Of a stretch of 64,000 bases of DNA, positions 27,800 to 37,637 are shown piece by piece. Positions within the stretch are counted from its first letter, which is position 1. Each line of letters opens with the position of its first letter. The stretch is from an uncultured Pseudomonadales bacterium (GTDB lineage: Bacteria > Pseudomonadota > Gammaproteobacteria > Pseudomonadales > Azotimanducaceae). The notes under the pieces were generated by a model. The model did no database searches. It saw only the letters and a list, made by a program, of their open reading frames with translations, and was not told where the DNA came from. The stretch is from NCBI GenBank assembly GCA_951813295.1, contig CATOTI010000002.1:1116001-1180000 (forward strand), in the 5' to 3' direction. Position numbers and translations under genes: made by a program.

Positions 27800-30169
27800 T
27801 TAGAGTTCGTACGTGAACTCAAGCCCGTAGGTCCGCGGTCGATTGACCGAACCAGCCGCGAACAGGGTCGCGATCGGGGCAAACACTTCGAAGCGCTCGT
27901 CCGTGAGGTTGCGACCGTAAGCGACCAGCGACCACTTCTCGGCGTAATAGCCAATCGACGCTGCGACGTCGTCACGCTCGGCAACCCTGGCCTGACGCAG
28001 ATTCAGTAGCGACGCCTCGAGTTCGTCGATCTTGCTGAACTTGGCGAAGACTTCGAGCGAACCGGCCGCCACCGGCACCGACAACGTGCCACCGAGACCC
28101 CACGTGAACTCCGGCGCGTTGCGCGGTTTCAGGAACGATGCGTCTTCGACCAAGTCGGTATTGTCGTTCGGGTTAATGTCGGTTTCGAATTGGTCGTACT
28201 CGGCGTCCAACGTTCCGTAGTTGAAGAACATCCGGAAGTAGGAGTTGAAGACGTACTGCATCTCCAGTTCGACGCCGCTGTAGATCGCACTCGCGGCATT
28301 GTCGAATCGACTGAGAACGGTATTCGTCGTCGGATCGAGCGCCACGATCGACTCCTGCTTGTCCTCAAAATCGTTGTGGAAATAGGTGACGTTCAAACGC
28401 AGGCGATTCTCGAAGTGCTGGCTCTTGTAGCCAACCTCCCAGGAGTTCGCGAATTCCGGGTCGTACTGGTCACGTACGAAGTCGGCGATGTTCTGGTTCA
28501 CACCGAAGAATCCACCCGACTTGAAGCCTTCCGAGTAGGTGACATAGGCGATCGAATCGTCGTTGATCTCATACGTCATGCCGATCTTCGGTGATAACTC
28601 CGTCCACTCGTTCGAGAGATCCGCGTAGCCATCCGGGAAGACCCGGTTCAACTGACGCGCTTCGTTCGAGAGATAAGCCTGTCCGGCCCGGAAGTCTTTC
28701 TCCTCGCGGGTCCAGCGCAAACCGGCCGTCACCACGAGTTGCTCAGTCAGCCGATAGTCCATCTGCGCGAAACCCGCCAGAGACGTCGTCTCCTGCTCCT
28801 CGTAGAGAATCTGCGTCACGTTGCCGTCGACATGCGTGATGCCCGGATCACACGACAGCGCGCCCAGACCACCGCTCGTACAGAGCCCCCACCAGAACGG
28901 ATCCGCTGCCGACGAGACACCGGGCACGAAGGTGCTGAAGACGAACGCCCAGAAAAAGTCCCCGGTGATCCAGTCCTGCTCGAACTCGTTGTTGAAGTAA
29001 TAGAGCCCGGCGGAGAGGGTCACGTTGTCCCACTGCGCATCGAGCCTGAGTTCCTGGCTCGTCTGTTCGTACTCGTTGAATCGTTCGATCGTGATGAACG
29101 GCGCGGCCGACGCATCGAAATCGAAAATCCGGTATTCGCTGACGTCGCGAACGCCGGTGACCGAAACGAGCGTCATGTTCTCGTTCAGCTCGTAGCTCAT
29201 TTTCAGCGTCAAGGCATCCGTATCGAGCGCAAAGTGGTTGTCTTTGTCGTTCTCGGAGGATCCTGGCGTCGCCAAGGACGTCCGGCAGGTCTGAAAGATG
29301 AGGCAGGTCGCGAATCCAGCGCTGTAGTCGTTCTCGGGCGAACCGGGCGGCGGTGCGACCAACAGCCCCGGTGGGGTGTTGTAGTTCGTCTGGAAGGCAC
29401 TCAGCGTGCCGTCATCGCGGAACACCTCCGCGGTCAGAAGAAAATCGAATTCCTCGTTCGGTTCCCAGAGCAGCGTGGCACCTAAGTTGTGGTAGTCGCG
29501 ATCCGCGACGTCGTTACCGGTCGTCACGTTCGTCATGTAGCCGTCGTAGGAAATCACCGTGCCAAAGAGCTTCAACGCGACGTTGTCGCTCAAGCCCGTG
29601 TTGAAGACACCGCGAAACTCGCGTTGACCGTCGCCACCCGCGGTGACCTTCAATCGAGCCCCCATCTCGCCCGTCGGTCGGCTACGGACGACGTTGATGA
29701 CGCCGCCAACCGTGTTCTTGCCGAAGAGGGTTCCTTGCGGACCGCGCAGCACCTCGATGCGTTCGAGGTCGAAGTTCTCGATCAGCTGGCCGGCCAGCGT
29801 GCCGAGATAGACACCGTCGATCACCACCGCGATCGGCGCGTCGAAGGAGTTGTCGTCGGATCGTGTCGGACTGATCCCACGAATGTTGATGTTCGCGCCG
29901 CCGCCACCACGGCTGCCGTCTTCACCAATGATCACGTTCGGCGAATAGCCGTTGACGTCGGTGAGGTTTCGAATCGAAGAATTTTCCAGTTCCGTCGTCA
30001 ACGCGGTGATCGCGATCGGAACGGCTTGAGCCGACTCCTCCTGTTTTCGTGCCGTGACGACGACCTCCTCGATGAAGGCTTCGGCGCCAAAGGTCGGCGT
30101 AGTAACGGAAAAAAGGAGCGGCGTAAGCACAACCCCGGTTAACAGGCGCTTCGAGAACTTCGCAATCAT
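27800..30169 (-). CDS. TonB-dependent receptor
   Basis: 789 aa; EEVVVTARKQEESAQAVPIAITALT, IEVLRGPQGTLFGKNTVGGVINVVRSRPTGE, C-terminal beta-barrel. Confidence 0.95.
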   Translation of the reverse strand: MIAKFSKRLLTGVVLTPLLFSVTTPTFGAEAFIEEVVVTARKQEESAQAVPIAITALTTELENSSIRNLTDVNGYSPNVIIGEDGSRGGGGANINIRGISPTRSDDNSFDAPIAVVIDGVYLGTLAGQLIENFDLERIEVLRGPQGTLFGKNTVGGVINVVRSRPTGEMGARLKVTAGGDGQREFRGVFNTGLSDNVALKLFGTVISYDGYMTNVTTGNDVADRDYHNLGATLLWEPNEEFDFLLTAEVFRDDGTLSAFQTNYNTPPGLLVAPPPGSPENDYSAGFATCLIFQTCRTSLATPGSSENDKDNHFALDTDALTLKMSYELNENMTLVSVTGVRDVSEYRIFDFDASAAPFITIERFNEYEQTSQELRLDAQWDNVTLSAGLYYFNNEFEQDWITGDFFWAFVFSTFVPGVSSAADPFWWGLCTSGGLGALSCDPGITHVDGNVTQILYEEQETTSLAGFAQMDYRLTEQLVVTAGLRWTREEKDFRAGQAYLSNEARQLNRVFPDGYADLSNEWTELSPKIGMTYEINDDSIAYVTYSEGFKSGGFFGVNQNIADFVRDQYDPEFANSWEVGYKSQHFENRLRLNVTYFHNDFEDKQESIVALDPTTNTVLSRFDNAASAIYSGVELEMQYVFNSYFRMFFNYGTLDAEYDQFETDINPNDNTDLVEDASFLKPRNAPEFTWGLGGTLSVPVAAGSLEVFAKFSKIDELEASLLNLRQARVAERDDVAASIGYYAEKWSLVAYGRNLTDERFEVFAPIATLFAAGSVNRPRTYGLEFTYEL

Positions 30170-30292
30170 ATTGATTGCTCCCTGGTTATCGCCTCGGATT
30201 CTAGGCGTAAATCGACCCGCGGCAAGGTCCGTGTTAAACGTGGTTTTTGCGGGATGCTGGCGCCCTCTCGGCGCGGCGACCGGCTGTCCTGA

Positions 30293-30970
30293 CTAGTCGC
30301 CGAAGTACTTCTCGAACGCGTCCGTCGTGAAGTTCTGTGGTGGGTCTTCCCGGTCGGGTCGCCCGTGCGGCGTCAGGTCCATCAAGTTCCAGTAAGGCCA
30401 GACCATGTCGATGTCGTTCGAGCGGATCTCGGAGCCCCAGAAATGGAAGATCGAATCGGCGTCCTTCTTGAAGACGTTCATCTTGCCGAACTGCCGCTCA
30501 TCACTTTCCTGACAGCCGTAATCTGCTTGGTAAGTGGCATCGATTCCTGAGACCAGATCGATCTGTGACCAACCGCGGCCCTTTGCCCAGGCGTTGAGTT
30601 TCTCGGCCGATGCTTTGGCGACGACGACGAGCGCCGCGTCATGGCTGACCTGCAGCGCCACACTGTTGAGGCCATCGACGATCGAAGTGCAGGAGGGACA
30701 CGGGTTGTCCCAACTCGGACCGAACATCAGGTTGTAGAGCAGAAGCGTGTCGTGCTCTCGAAAAAGCGTGGAGAAGGCGACCGGCTCGCCGAGCTTGTCA
30801 TCGGTAGCCCGGGAAAACGTGTAGTCCTCTTTGAGCATACCCCCAGGCGGAAGCTGTCGACGTTTTGCCGCGACTGCTTTGACGCGCTCGATGAGGTCCG
30901 CCTCTTCTTCGGCCAGGGCGTCGCGCTCTCGTCGATACTCGGCCGATTCGTTTGGGTAGTTGTGCTTCAT
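30293..30970 (-). CDS. DUF899 family thioredoxin-like protein
   Basis: 225 aa; LPPGGMLKEDYTFS...LLLYNLMFGPSWDNPCPSCTSIVDGLN...GRGWSQIDLVSG. Confidence 0.88.
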   Translation of the reverse strand: MKHNYPNESAEYRRERDALAEEEADLIERVKAVAAKRRQLPPGGMLKEDYTFSRATDDKLGEPVAFSTLFREHDTLLLYNLMFGPSWDNPCPSCTSIVDGLNSVALQVSHDAALVVVAKASAEKLNAWAKGRGWSQIDLVSGIDATYQADYGCQESDERQFGKMNVFKKDADSIFHFWGSEIRSNDIDMVWPYWNLMDLTPHGRPDREDPPQNFTTDAFEKYFGD

Positions 30971-31043
30971 CCGCTGTACTCAGGAAGCGGTCCGGGGCCC
31001 TTTCCCGGCGGCGCACCATCACGTCCGCCGGAACTCACGAGCG

Positions 31044-32741
31044 CTAGTACGAATGCGCGACGACCGCCTTTCCGGCTTCGAGGTGAAAGACTGTGTTGGT
31101 CACAGGATCGACTGTGAAGAGTGGGCTCTTCTCGGTCATCGCGACCGTGCCGACTTCCTCGCCGGAGGTCAGGTCGATGCCGATCAACTGCATCTCCTTT
31201 TTATCCTTCGTCAAGAAGAACGCGACGTTCTGCGTGCGCTCGGACGAGGAGAAACGTCGTGCCGCCATGTCCTGAAGCGAACCCGAAAGGTCCGTGACGC
31301 TTTCAGACCAGCGCCGCTGCTGCGAAGGACTTGCCCACGCGCCTTGCGCGCCGCCGACGCTGGCCGCGGTCGTTACGGCGCCCGCGGCGAGCAGGGCGAG
31401 GCTATTCACACCGGGCGGCGCAAACTGAATTGACCAGGGCGATGCCTTCGAATCCACATTGAACGCCATCACGTGGTACTCCCCTCGAACGATGACGTCG
31501 CTGCCTTCGACCGTCACGTCGATCGGCGGATCGCTGCGATCGCCACCGGCCATCGCGCCACGAAGTCCCCCGGCGAGGCCACCGCTCATCAGACCACCCA
31601 CCGCGCCGAGGCCCTTGGCGGCGAGCTCCGCGTTCCCCATCTTGCGCTTGAATTCGAGCTTCTCGGTGATCGCCGGATTACCCCTGCGACCATTGATGTC
31701 GAAGGCATAGAGCCGCGATTTATCAGCCACGACCGCCATACCGGAATCCGCGACCAGGCCCAGGTTCGTGATGGAGTCCTTGGCCTTCTTCCACTCCCAG
31801 CGGAGCGCTCCCGCGCTGGCATCGACGACCGCGAGGCCGAAGGGCTTCTGGGCGACCATCTGTTTACCGTTCGAGAACACGCCTCCATAGCGCACGACGA
31901 TCGAATCGCCCATGCGGCGCATTTCCGGCATCGGCGCGTTGGATACCTTCGCCGTCCACTGCTCGGCCCCGGTCGCTAGATCCAACGCCACGACCTCACG
32001 CGCGCCGGTCGCGTAGATCGTGCCGTCGTGAACGATCGGTCGAGCGAACGCGTTCTTGAGCGCCGGATTGTGGGCCTTGAGCTTGAACTCCCACTTCAAC
32101 TCGCCGGTTGTCAGGTCGACGGCGTAGAGGTTGCCGGCCTGTAGCAGGAACGTATCCCCTTGGATGACCGGCTGCGGGTGACCGCTCAAGTCCGTCGCCG
32201 GAATGAACCCGCCCGCATCGCTCACGTGGACCTGCAAACTGCCGACCTTGCCGATGCGCGTTTCCCACTTCACCTCGCCGCTCGCGAGATCGAGTGCCAG
32301 GAGATAGGCGCCCGCCTGCTGGCCGGCCTGTGAGGCATCGCGCGCAAAGACCACCATTCCCCGATCGAGAATCGGGTACGCGCCGAGGTTGCTTCCGATG
32401 ACCTCGTCGGTCGCCCAGAGCGTCTCTCCCGATGATTGCGCTACCACCGTGAGCTGTGATCTCGGTGGGATCTTCGAGACGAGCCGGTTGACGAGGAGCG
32501 CATCGCTGCCCGGCACCGTCTGCACGTTGAAAGGCGCGAGCCGACCGAGGTCGTCCCGCGACCAGAGCACGGCACCATCCGAATTGATATGGGTGAGCGT
32601 GTCCTTGCCACCGACCATGAGTGAGCCCGTCCACGTGACGCGCGACCACTCGGCCTCCTGCGGAAGCTCGGTACGCCAAGCTTCGTCAGCCGTCGCCCAC
32701 GCGCAGCTGAAACTCACCAAAAAAGCGATTAACCGACTCAT
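31044..32741 (-). CDS. secreted PQQ-like beta-propeller repeat protein
   Basis: Signal peptide MSRLIAFLVSFSCAWATA; repeated GEVKWETRIG, TGELKWEFKL, GAEQWTAKV blade motifs; RBS GGGAGGAAT. Confidence 0.8.
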   Translation of the reverse strand: MSRLIAFLVSFSCAWATADEAWRTELPQEAEWSRVTWTGSLMVGGKDTLTHINSDGAVLWSRDDLGRLAPFNVQTVPGSDALLVNRLVSKIPPRSQLTVVAQSSGETLWATDEVIGSNLGAYPILDRGMVVFARDASQAGQQAGAYLLALDLASGEVKWETRIGKVGSLQVHVSDAGGFIPATDLSGHPQPVIQGDTFLLQAGNLYAVDLTTGELKWEFKLKAHNPALKNAFARPIVHDGTIYATGAREVVALDLATGAEQWTAKVSNAPMPEMRRMGDSIVVRYGGVFSNGKQMVAQKPFGLAVVDASAGALRWEWKKAKDSITNLGLVADSGMAVVADKSRLYAFDINGRRGNPAITEKLEFKRKMGNAELAAKGLGAVGGLMSGGLAGGLRGAMAGGDRSDPPIDVTVEGSDVIVRGEYHVMAFNVDSKASPWSIQFAPPGVNSLALLAAGAVTTAASVGGAQGAWASPSQQRRWSESVTDLSGSLQDMAARRFSSSERTQNVAFFLTKDKKEMQLIGIDLTSGEEVGTVAMTEKSPLFTVDPVTNTVFHLEAGKAVVAHSY

Positions 32742-32805
32742 GATTCCTCCCAACCGAAAACGCGGGGAAATGTACCGCAAACACCTCGCCGACCGAACGG
32801 AATAA

Positions 32806-33630
32806 TCAGCAGATTGAGTGTTCCTCCGGATCGAAAACGCAGACCAGGCGTGTTTCGACGCTACGACGCGGCCGTGAAGTCGCCGTCGACCGAGGATCGT
32901 CGAACGACGTGTGGGGCGAACACACGGCCCGCCCGGGGCGATCGTCGAGTTGCTTCAGAAATAGGACCTCGTCGGTCTGCATGTCGGGGACGTAGCAAAA
33001 CTGATGCACCGGGTTGTAGACGGGCGCCGCCACGAGGTTCTCGATCTCTTCCCCGACGAAGTAGTAGTACCCGATGATGTCGGGGGCTGGCAGCGTGCGT
33101 GCGTCGATGAAGCTCAAGGGATTCGCCTCGACCGGGTGATCAAACGGTTGCCACGTGTTGTAGCAGGCGTATTCCCATCGTTCGTTCGGCTCCACGCCGA
33201 AATCCTCGAGCGTCTCGAGGGCGATCTTCTCGCAATGTGAAAGGTGATGATCGCAGTGGACGAAGCGCGCATAGCCTTCGTTGAAGGACGGTGGCGCCTC
33301 GGTCCGGTACTGGTGGTTGAAGACGTACGCGCCGATCGCACCCGTCAACGTGCACGCAAGTTCGACAATCCTCGGCTAGTAGAGCACCCGGACGTTCTCC
33401 GGGTCGGTGAAGTCGACATCGTCTGCAGCGAGGTTCGCGAGCGTGAATCCGGCGTCGTCGAGGCCCATCTCGCCGCTCGTGAGCTCACGTCGAACATCAG
33501 ATACGTCCACCGAATGAAACGACGTGTTGGCGCGTCGCGTATCACGTGAGCCGATCCGCGGGAGATCCTCACGATCACGCCACGCCGTGTTGATATAGCG
33601 CACGTTGGCGCTGACGGAACCACCGGCCAT
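32806..33630 (-). pseudogene. CmcJ/NvfI family oxidoreductase-like gene with in-frame TAG
   Basis: MAGGSVSANVRYINTAWRDRED...DPENVRVLY[TAG]PRIVELACTLTGAIGAYVFNHQYR...ACYNTWQPFDHPVEANPLSFIDART...HQFCYVPDMQTDEVLFLKQLDDR...CSPHTSFDDP; same frame on both sides of TAG at 33376-33378. Confidence 0.8.
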
Positions 33631-33665
33631 CTCATTTCCTCGTTTCGTACCGCGATCGCCGTCGT

Positions 33666-34640
33666 TCAGTTCAGGATCGGCTTGATCAGGAAGTCGCGAC
33701 GATCAGCCGATATCACGTCGATCGTGATCTCTTCACCGGATCGAATCATCGAAATCGGCACCGTGCATCCGGACGAACCCTGTTCGCGCACCGCGCGGAG
33801 AAAACCGGCCAACGTCGCGACCGGAATGTCGTCGATCGAACGAACGATATCACCCGCCCGCACGCCCGCCTCGGCCGCGGGACCCGTCGCCGACAGACCA
33901 CTGACGACGAGATCGTCGCTGTTCGATTCCATGACGAACATGCCGAGCCACGGACACGGCGGCCCGGGGAACCGGCCGAGCGTCATGAGGTCATCGAGAT
34001 AACGGTTCAAGAGATCGACGGGGACGAACATGTTGCCCTGCGAGCTCCGCCCGCCGACGGACGTCTGCACGAGCAGCGAGCCGATGCCGACCAGCCGCCC
34101 GGCATCGTCGACGAGCGCCGCACCACCCCACTCCGGATGCGCAGGCGATGTGAAGAGCGCTTCGTCCAGGAGATACTCCCAATAGCCCGCAAACTCCTTC
34201 TTTTCGATCAGCTTGGCCTCGAGCGCATGAGCGGTTCCGCCCTGGCCGACGACGAACACTCGATCACCGCGTTCCATACCGCTCGACTCACCACGCGGAA
34301 TCGACGTCGCGCGGAGTGGCTCGATCGCGCGCAGAAGGCCAAATCCCGTGACGTGATCGTAGGCAATCGTATAGGCCGGGACGGACATCCCGAGGTTGTC
34401 CGTCAACGTGATGATGGACGCTTCCGCGACGAGATAACCGATCGTGACGACCAGCCCTTCATCATCCAGAACGACACCGTAGCCCGCCCGTTCGGTCCCG
34501 AGACCGGTCGCCGTGAAGGCGTTCTGTGGGACCTCGGCGTGCAATCGAACGACGGCGTTCAGCACGCCGTCGAGATCAAAATCGACCGTTTCCTGCCGCG
34601 GGCGAAGCTGCTCCGGAAACGCCCAGTTCTCTTCGGCCAC
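33666..34640 (-). CDS. HtrA-like trypsin-fold plus PDZ protein, predicted catalytically inactive
   Basis: 324 aa; GYGVVLDDEGLVVTIGYLVAEA, YDHVTGFGLLRA, PEWGGAALVDDAGRLVGIGS align to the HtrA H, D and S motifs but lack all three residues; C-terminal PDZ LSATGPAAEAGVRAGDIVRSIDDIPV. Confidence 0.8.
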   Translation of the reverse strand: MAEENWAFPEQLRPRQETVDFDLDGVLNAVVRLHAEVPQNAFTATGLGTERAGYGVVLDDEGLVVTIGYLVAEASIITLTDNLGMSVPAYTIAYDHVTGFGLLRAIEPLRATSIPRGESSGMERGDRVFVVGQGGTAHALEAKLIEKKEFAGYWEYLLDEALFTSPAHPEWGGAALVDDAGRLVGIGSLLVQTSVGGRSSQGNMFVPVDLLNRYLDDLMTLGRFPGPPCPWLGMFVMESNSDDLVVSGLSATGPAAEAGVRAGDIVRSIDDIPVATLAGFLRAVREQGSSGCTVPISMIRSGEEITIDVISADRRDFLIKPILN

Positions 34641-34689
34641 GAGGTGACTCCAGCGATTCAGTCGTCAGAAGAGATTAACGAATGAAGGC

Positions 34690-36615
34690 CTATCCACCAA
34701 TCGACGCCACCCAACGATCAACTTTCTTCTCCAGAAGATCGAGCGGCATAGCGCCTTGCCCGAGGACCGTGTCGTGGAACGCGCGGATATCGAAAGCGTC
34801 GCCAAGCGTGCTCTCGGCTTTCTCGCGAAGTTCCAGGATCTTCAGCATGCCGACCATGTAGGCGGTGGCCTGACCCGGGAAAACGATGTAACGCCGGACT
34901 TCGGACTCAGCCTGGATGGGCGCGACGGGTGCATTCGCGAGGCAATACTCGATGGCTTCACGCTCGGTCCAACCTTTGGCATGCAGGCCCGTATCGACCA
35001 CGAGGCGGACCGCGCGCCAGAGTTCGCCGCGCAGTCGACCGAAGTCGCCGAAAGGATCCTGATAGGTACCGGGAATCTCCTTGGCCAATCGTTCGGCGTA
35101 GAGGCCCCAACCTTCGGTGTAGGCAGTCGAGCGGGCGCGCTTGCGGAACTCCGGAATGCCGTCGAGCTCGATGGCAATGGCGGTCTGCAGGTGATGGCCG
35201 GGAAGCGCTTCGTGATAGGCCAGGTTCTCGAGTCGATACTTCGGCATCGCCATCATGTCGAGCAAATGCGCATAGAAAACGCCCGGCCGCGTGCCATCGG
35301 GCGAACTCGCCATATAGTGTGCCGCGGCACCTGGTTGCTCTCGGAACGCCTCGACTCGCTTCACGACGACGTCCGCCTTCGGCAGCAAGCCGAAGTAATC
35401 CGGTAGCTGAGCCTCGATGTTCTCGATCGCCGCGGTCGATGCTTCGAGATAGGCCGAGCGGCCCGCGTCGGTGTTCGGATAGTAGAAGCGCGGGTCGTCT
35501 CTGGCTTCCTGGAGCAGCGCAAAGAAATCGCTGAGGGTGCCGTCGATCTCGACGGATGCCTGAAACGCCTCCATCTCCGCATGAATGCGCGCGACATTGG
35601 CGAGGCCCATCGCGTGAACGTCGTCCGCGCTCAGCCCGGTCGTCGTGAAGTACCGCAATCTTGCGACGTAGTAGTCGTCGCCTGCCGGGAGCACACCCAC
35701 ACCCGTGGCCGAGTCGGCATCGGGCAAGGCGTTGACCCGATCCTCCTCTTGCCAGGCGATGAGCTCCCGATAAGCAGGCGCAAAATCATCGAGCAAAGCA
35801 CTTCGCGCGGCAGCGAGGAGTTCCTCCGCCACCTCCGGCGTGATCGTGCCAGCGGCTTGGAGCGCCCGAACCTTGTTCGTCGCATCGGCCCAGATGGGGC
35901 TGTCGATCCCCGATTCGTCGAACGGCGGTCCGCTCGAAAGAGCGGTGGCCTCCCGGATCACCAACTCGAATGCGAAATACGGCGGACGCACACCCAACGC
36001 CGCATAGCGCCGCGATCGGTCGATGAGTTCGCGGACGGCTCGTCCCGTCTCGCGGATGCGGGATACGTACGCCTGCATATCCGACACGGTTACGACATCG
36101 TGACGACTGATCAGGAACTGCGGCAAGAACGAATGTGAAGAGCCCATCTGGTGAAAGACGAAACCTCGATCACGGAATCGTTCCACTTCGACCGCTTGAT
36201 TCGTGAGGTATGCCCAAAGGTCGTACGAATCCTGACCCGTGGCGTCGAGTGCGTCGTAGTCGAAGGACGATCGCATCTCGTCATACGTCGACTGACGCCA
36301 CGCGAGGATCGCGTCCGCGCCCGCTTCCGAGTAGTCGTTGAGCTTGCCATAGTCCTCATCCTTGATGCCGAGATAGGTCTTCGACATCGGCATGAGATCG
36401 AGCTGCTCTTCGTACTTTTCGTCGAACCAGGCGTTCAGCCGGTCCGTTTCCGAGACATCCGGTGCCGCATCCGGCGCGGCCGGCGACGTCGACGGGGCAG
36501 TCTCACCACATCCAACGAGCAGGAGGAGCGTACCGAGCGCGCCGACCGTCCATCGACTCGCGTTCGAGCGTTTCACGATTCGCCTCGCTCGACCAGGCGC
36601 CACGTCACGCCGCAT
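34690..36615 (-). CDS. DUF885 family lipoprotein (predicted metallopeptidase-like)
   Basis: TVGALGTLLLLVGCGETAPS lipobox; LENLAYHEALPGHHLQTAIA HExxxxHH-like motif, YTEGWGLYAERLAKEIP. The ORF's longer N-terminus overlaps the neighbouring gene antisense. Confidence 0.9.
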   Translation of the reverse strand: MRRDVAPGRARRIVKRSNASRWTVGALGTLLLLVGCGETAPSTSPAAPDAAPDVSETDRLNAWFDEKYEEQLDLMPMSKTYLGIKDEDYGKLNDYSEAGADAILAWRQSTYDEMRSSFDYDALDATGQDSYDLWAYLTNQAVEVERFRDRGFVFHQMGSSHSFLPQFLISRHDVVTVSDMQAYVSRIRETGRAVRELIDRSRRYAALGVRPPYFAFELVIREATALSSGPPFDESGIDSPIWADATNKVRALQAAGTITPEVAEELLAAARSALLDDFAPAYRELIAWQEEDRVNALPDADSATGVGVLPAGDDYYVARLRYFTTTGLSADDVHAMGLANVARIHAEMEAFQASVEIDGTLSDFFALLQEARDDPRFYYPNTDAGRSAYLEASTAAIENIEAQLPDYFGLLPKADVVVKRVEAFREQPGAAAHYMASSPDGTRPGVFYAHLLDMMAMPKYRLENLAYHEALPGHHLQTAIAIELDGIPEFRKRARSTAYTEGWGLYAERLAKEIPGTYQDPFGDFGRLRGELWRAVRLVVDTGLHAKGWTEREAIEYCLANAPVAPIQAESEVRRYIVFPGQATAYMVGMLKILELREKAESTLGDAFDIRAFHDTVLGQGAMPLDLLEKKVDRWVASIGG

Positions 36616-36652
36616 ATGTCGATCGCAGTCCTCCTGAACGCTGACGGTCCAT

Positions 36653-37618
36653 TTACACCATGGCGCGCCGCAACGCATCGGCACACTCTTTGATGAGCGC
36701 TTTGCCGTCATCGAGCACCGGCGATAGCTGAAAAAGTACGTGCGGCTGACCGGCCCATTGCTTGAACTGCACCGGCACACCGGATTCGACCAGACGCGCC
36801 GCATACGCGTTGCCTTCGTCACGCAACGGGTCGTATTCGCAGGTCGCGATGAATGCCGGCGCCAGGCCGCGGTGATTCTCCGCAAGGAGCGGCGACAGGC
36901 GCGGCTCGTTGGCAATCGCCTGATGGTCGGAAGCACCGCTGTGATGGCGCGAAAAGTAACGAATGCTGTCGAGGGTGAGGAACGGTCCCTCGCGGTTCTC
37001 GGCGAGCGAAGCAAACGCCTCACCTTCGTAATCCGGATCGTGGCCCCGAAGGTCGGTCGCCGGATAGATCAGCATCTGAAGGCGTAGCTCGATGCCCGCG
37101 TCGCGCGCGGATATGGCGATCGAGGCAGACAGGTTGCCGCCAGCGGAGTCGCCGCCTACCGCGATCCGCGATCCATCGCCGCCAAGCTCCGTGGCATGTT
37201 CCGCAACCCACTGGGTGGCCGCCCAGCAATCCTCATGGCAGGCCGGATACGGGTGTTCCGGCGCGAGGCGATAGTCAATCGCGACGACGAGAACGCCCGC
37301 GTCGTTGCAGAGCATCCGACATTCGCGGTCGTGCGTTTCGAGATCCCCGATCACCCAACCGCCGCCGTGAAAGAAAACGAGTACGGGGAACGGGCCATCA
37401 CCCGCCGGTGAGTAGCATCGGATCGGAATCTCACCAGCGGGTCCCGGGATCGTGCGATCGGTCACATCGGCGACGGCCGGACCCGGCCCAAACGCCGAGG
37501 CGAGAGCCTGGTAACCGGCGCGTGCTTCCGCCACATCCTGTTCGTGCATCTCGGGGCGGCCCGCGTTCGCTTCGGCCATACCCTCGACGATTGCCGCGGT
37601 CTGGGGGTGCAGGGGCAT
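36653..37618 (-). CDS. alpha/beta hydrolase (HSL/Aes-like esterase)
   Basis: MPLHPQTAAIVEGMAEANAG...; FFHGGGWVIGDLETHD, IAVGGDSAGGNLSASIA. Confidence 0.93.
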   Translation of the reverse strand: MPLHPQTAAIVEGMAEANAGRPEMHEQDVAEARAGYQALASAFGPGPAVADVTDRTIPGPAGEIPIRCYSPAGDGPFPVLVFFHGGGWVIGDLETHDRECRMLCNDAGVLVVAIDYRLAPEHPYPACHEDCWAATQWVAEHATELGGDGSRIAVGGDSAGGNLSASIAISARDAGIELRLQMLIYPATDLRGHDPDYEGEAFASLAENREGPFLTLDSIRYFSRHHSGASDHQAIANEPRLSPLLAENHRGLAPAFIATCEYDPLRDEGNAYAARLVESGVPVQFKQWAGQPHVLFQLSPVLDDGKALIKECADALRRAMV

Positions 37619-37637
37619 CCGTAACTCCTTTTGTTGT

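Noticed and set aside
31530-31640. Gly/Met-rich segment GGLMSGGLAGGLRGAMAGG in the beta-propeller protein as a functional amyloid or collagen-like insert
   Set aside because: Too short and not repetitive enough; could be a surface loop or a hydrophobic insert. No further support.
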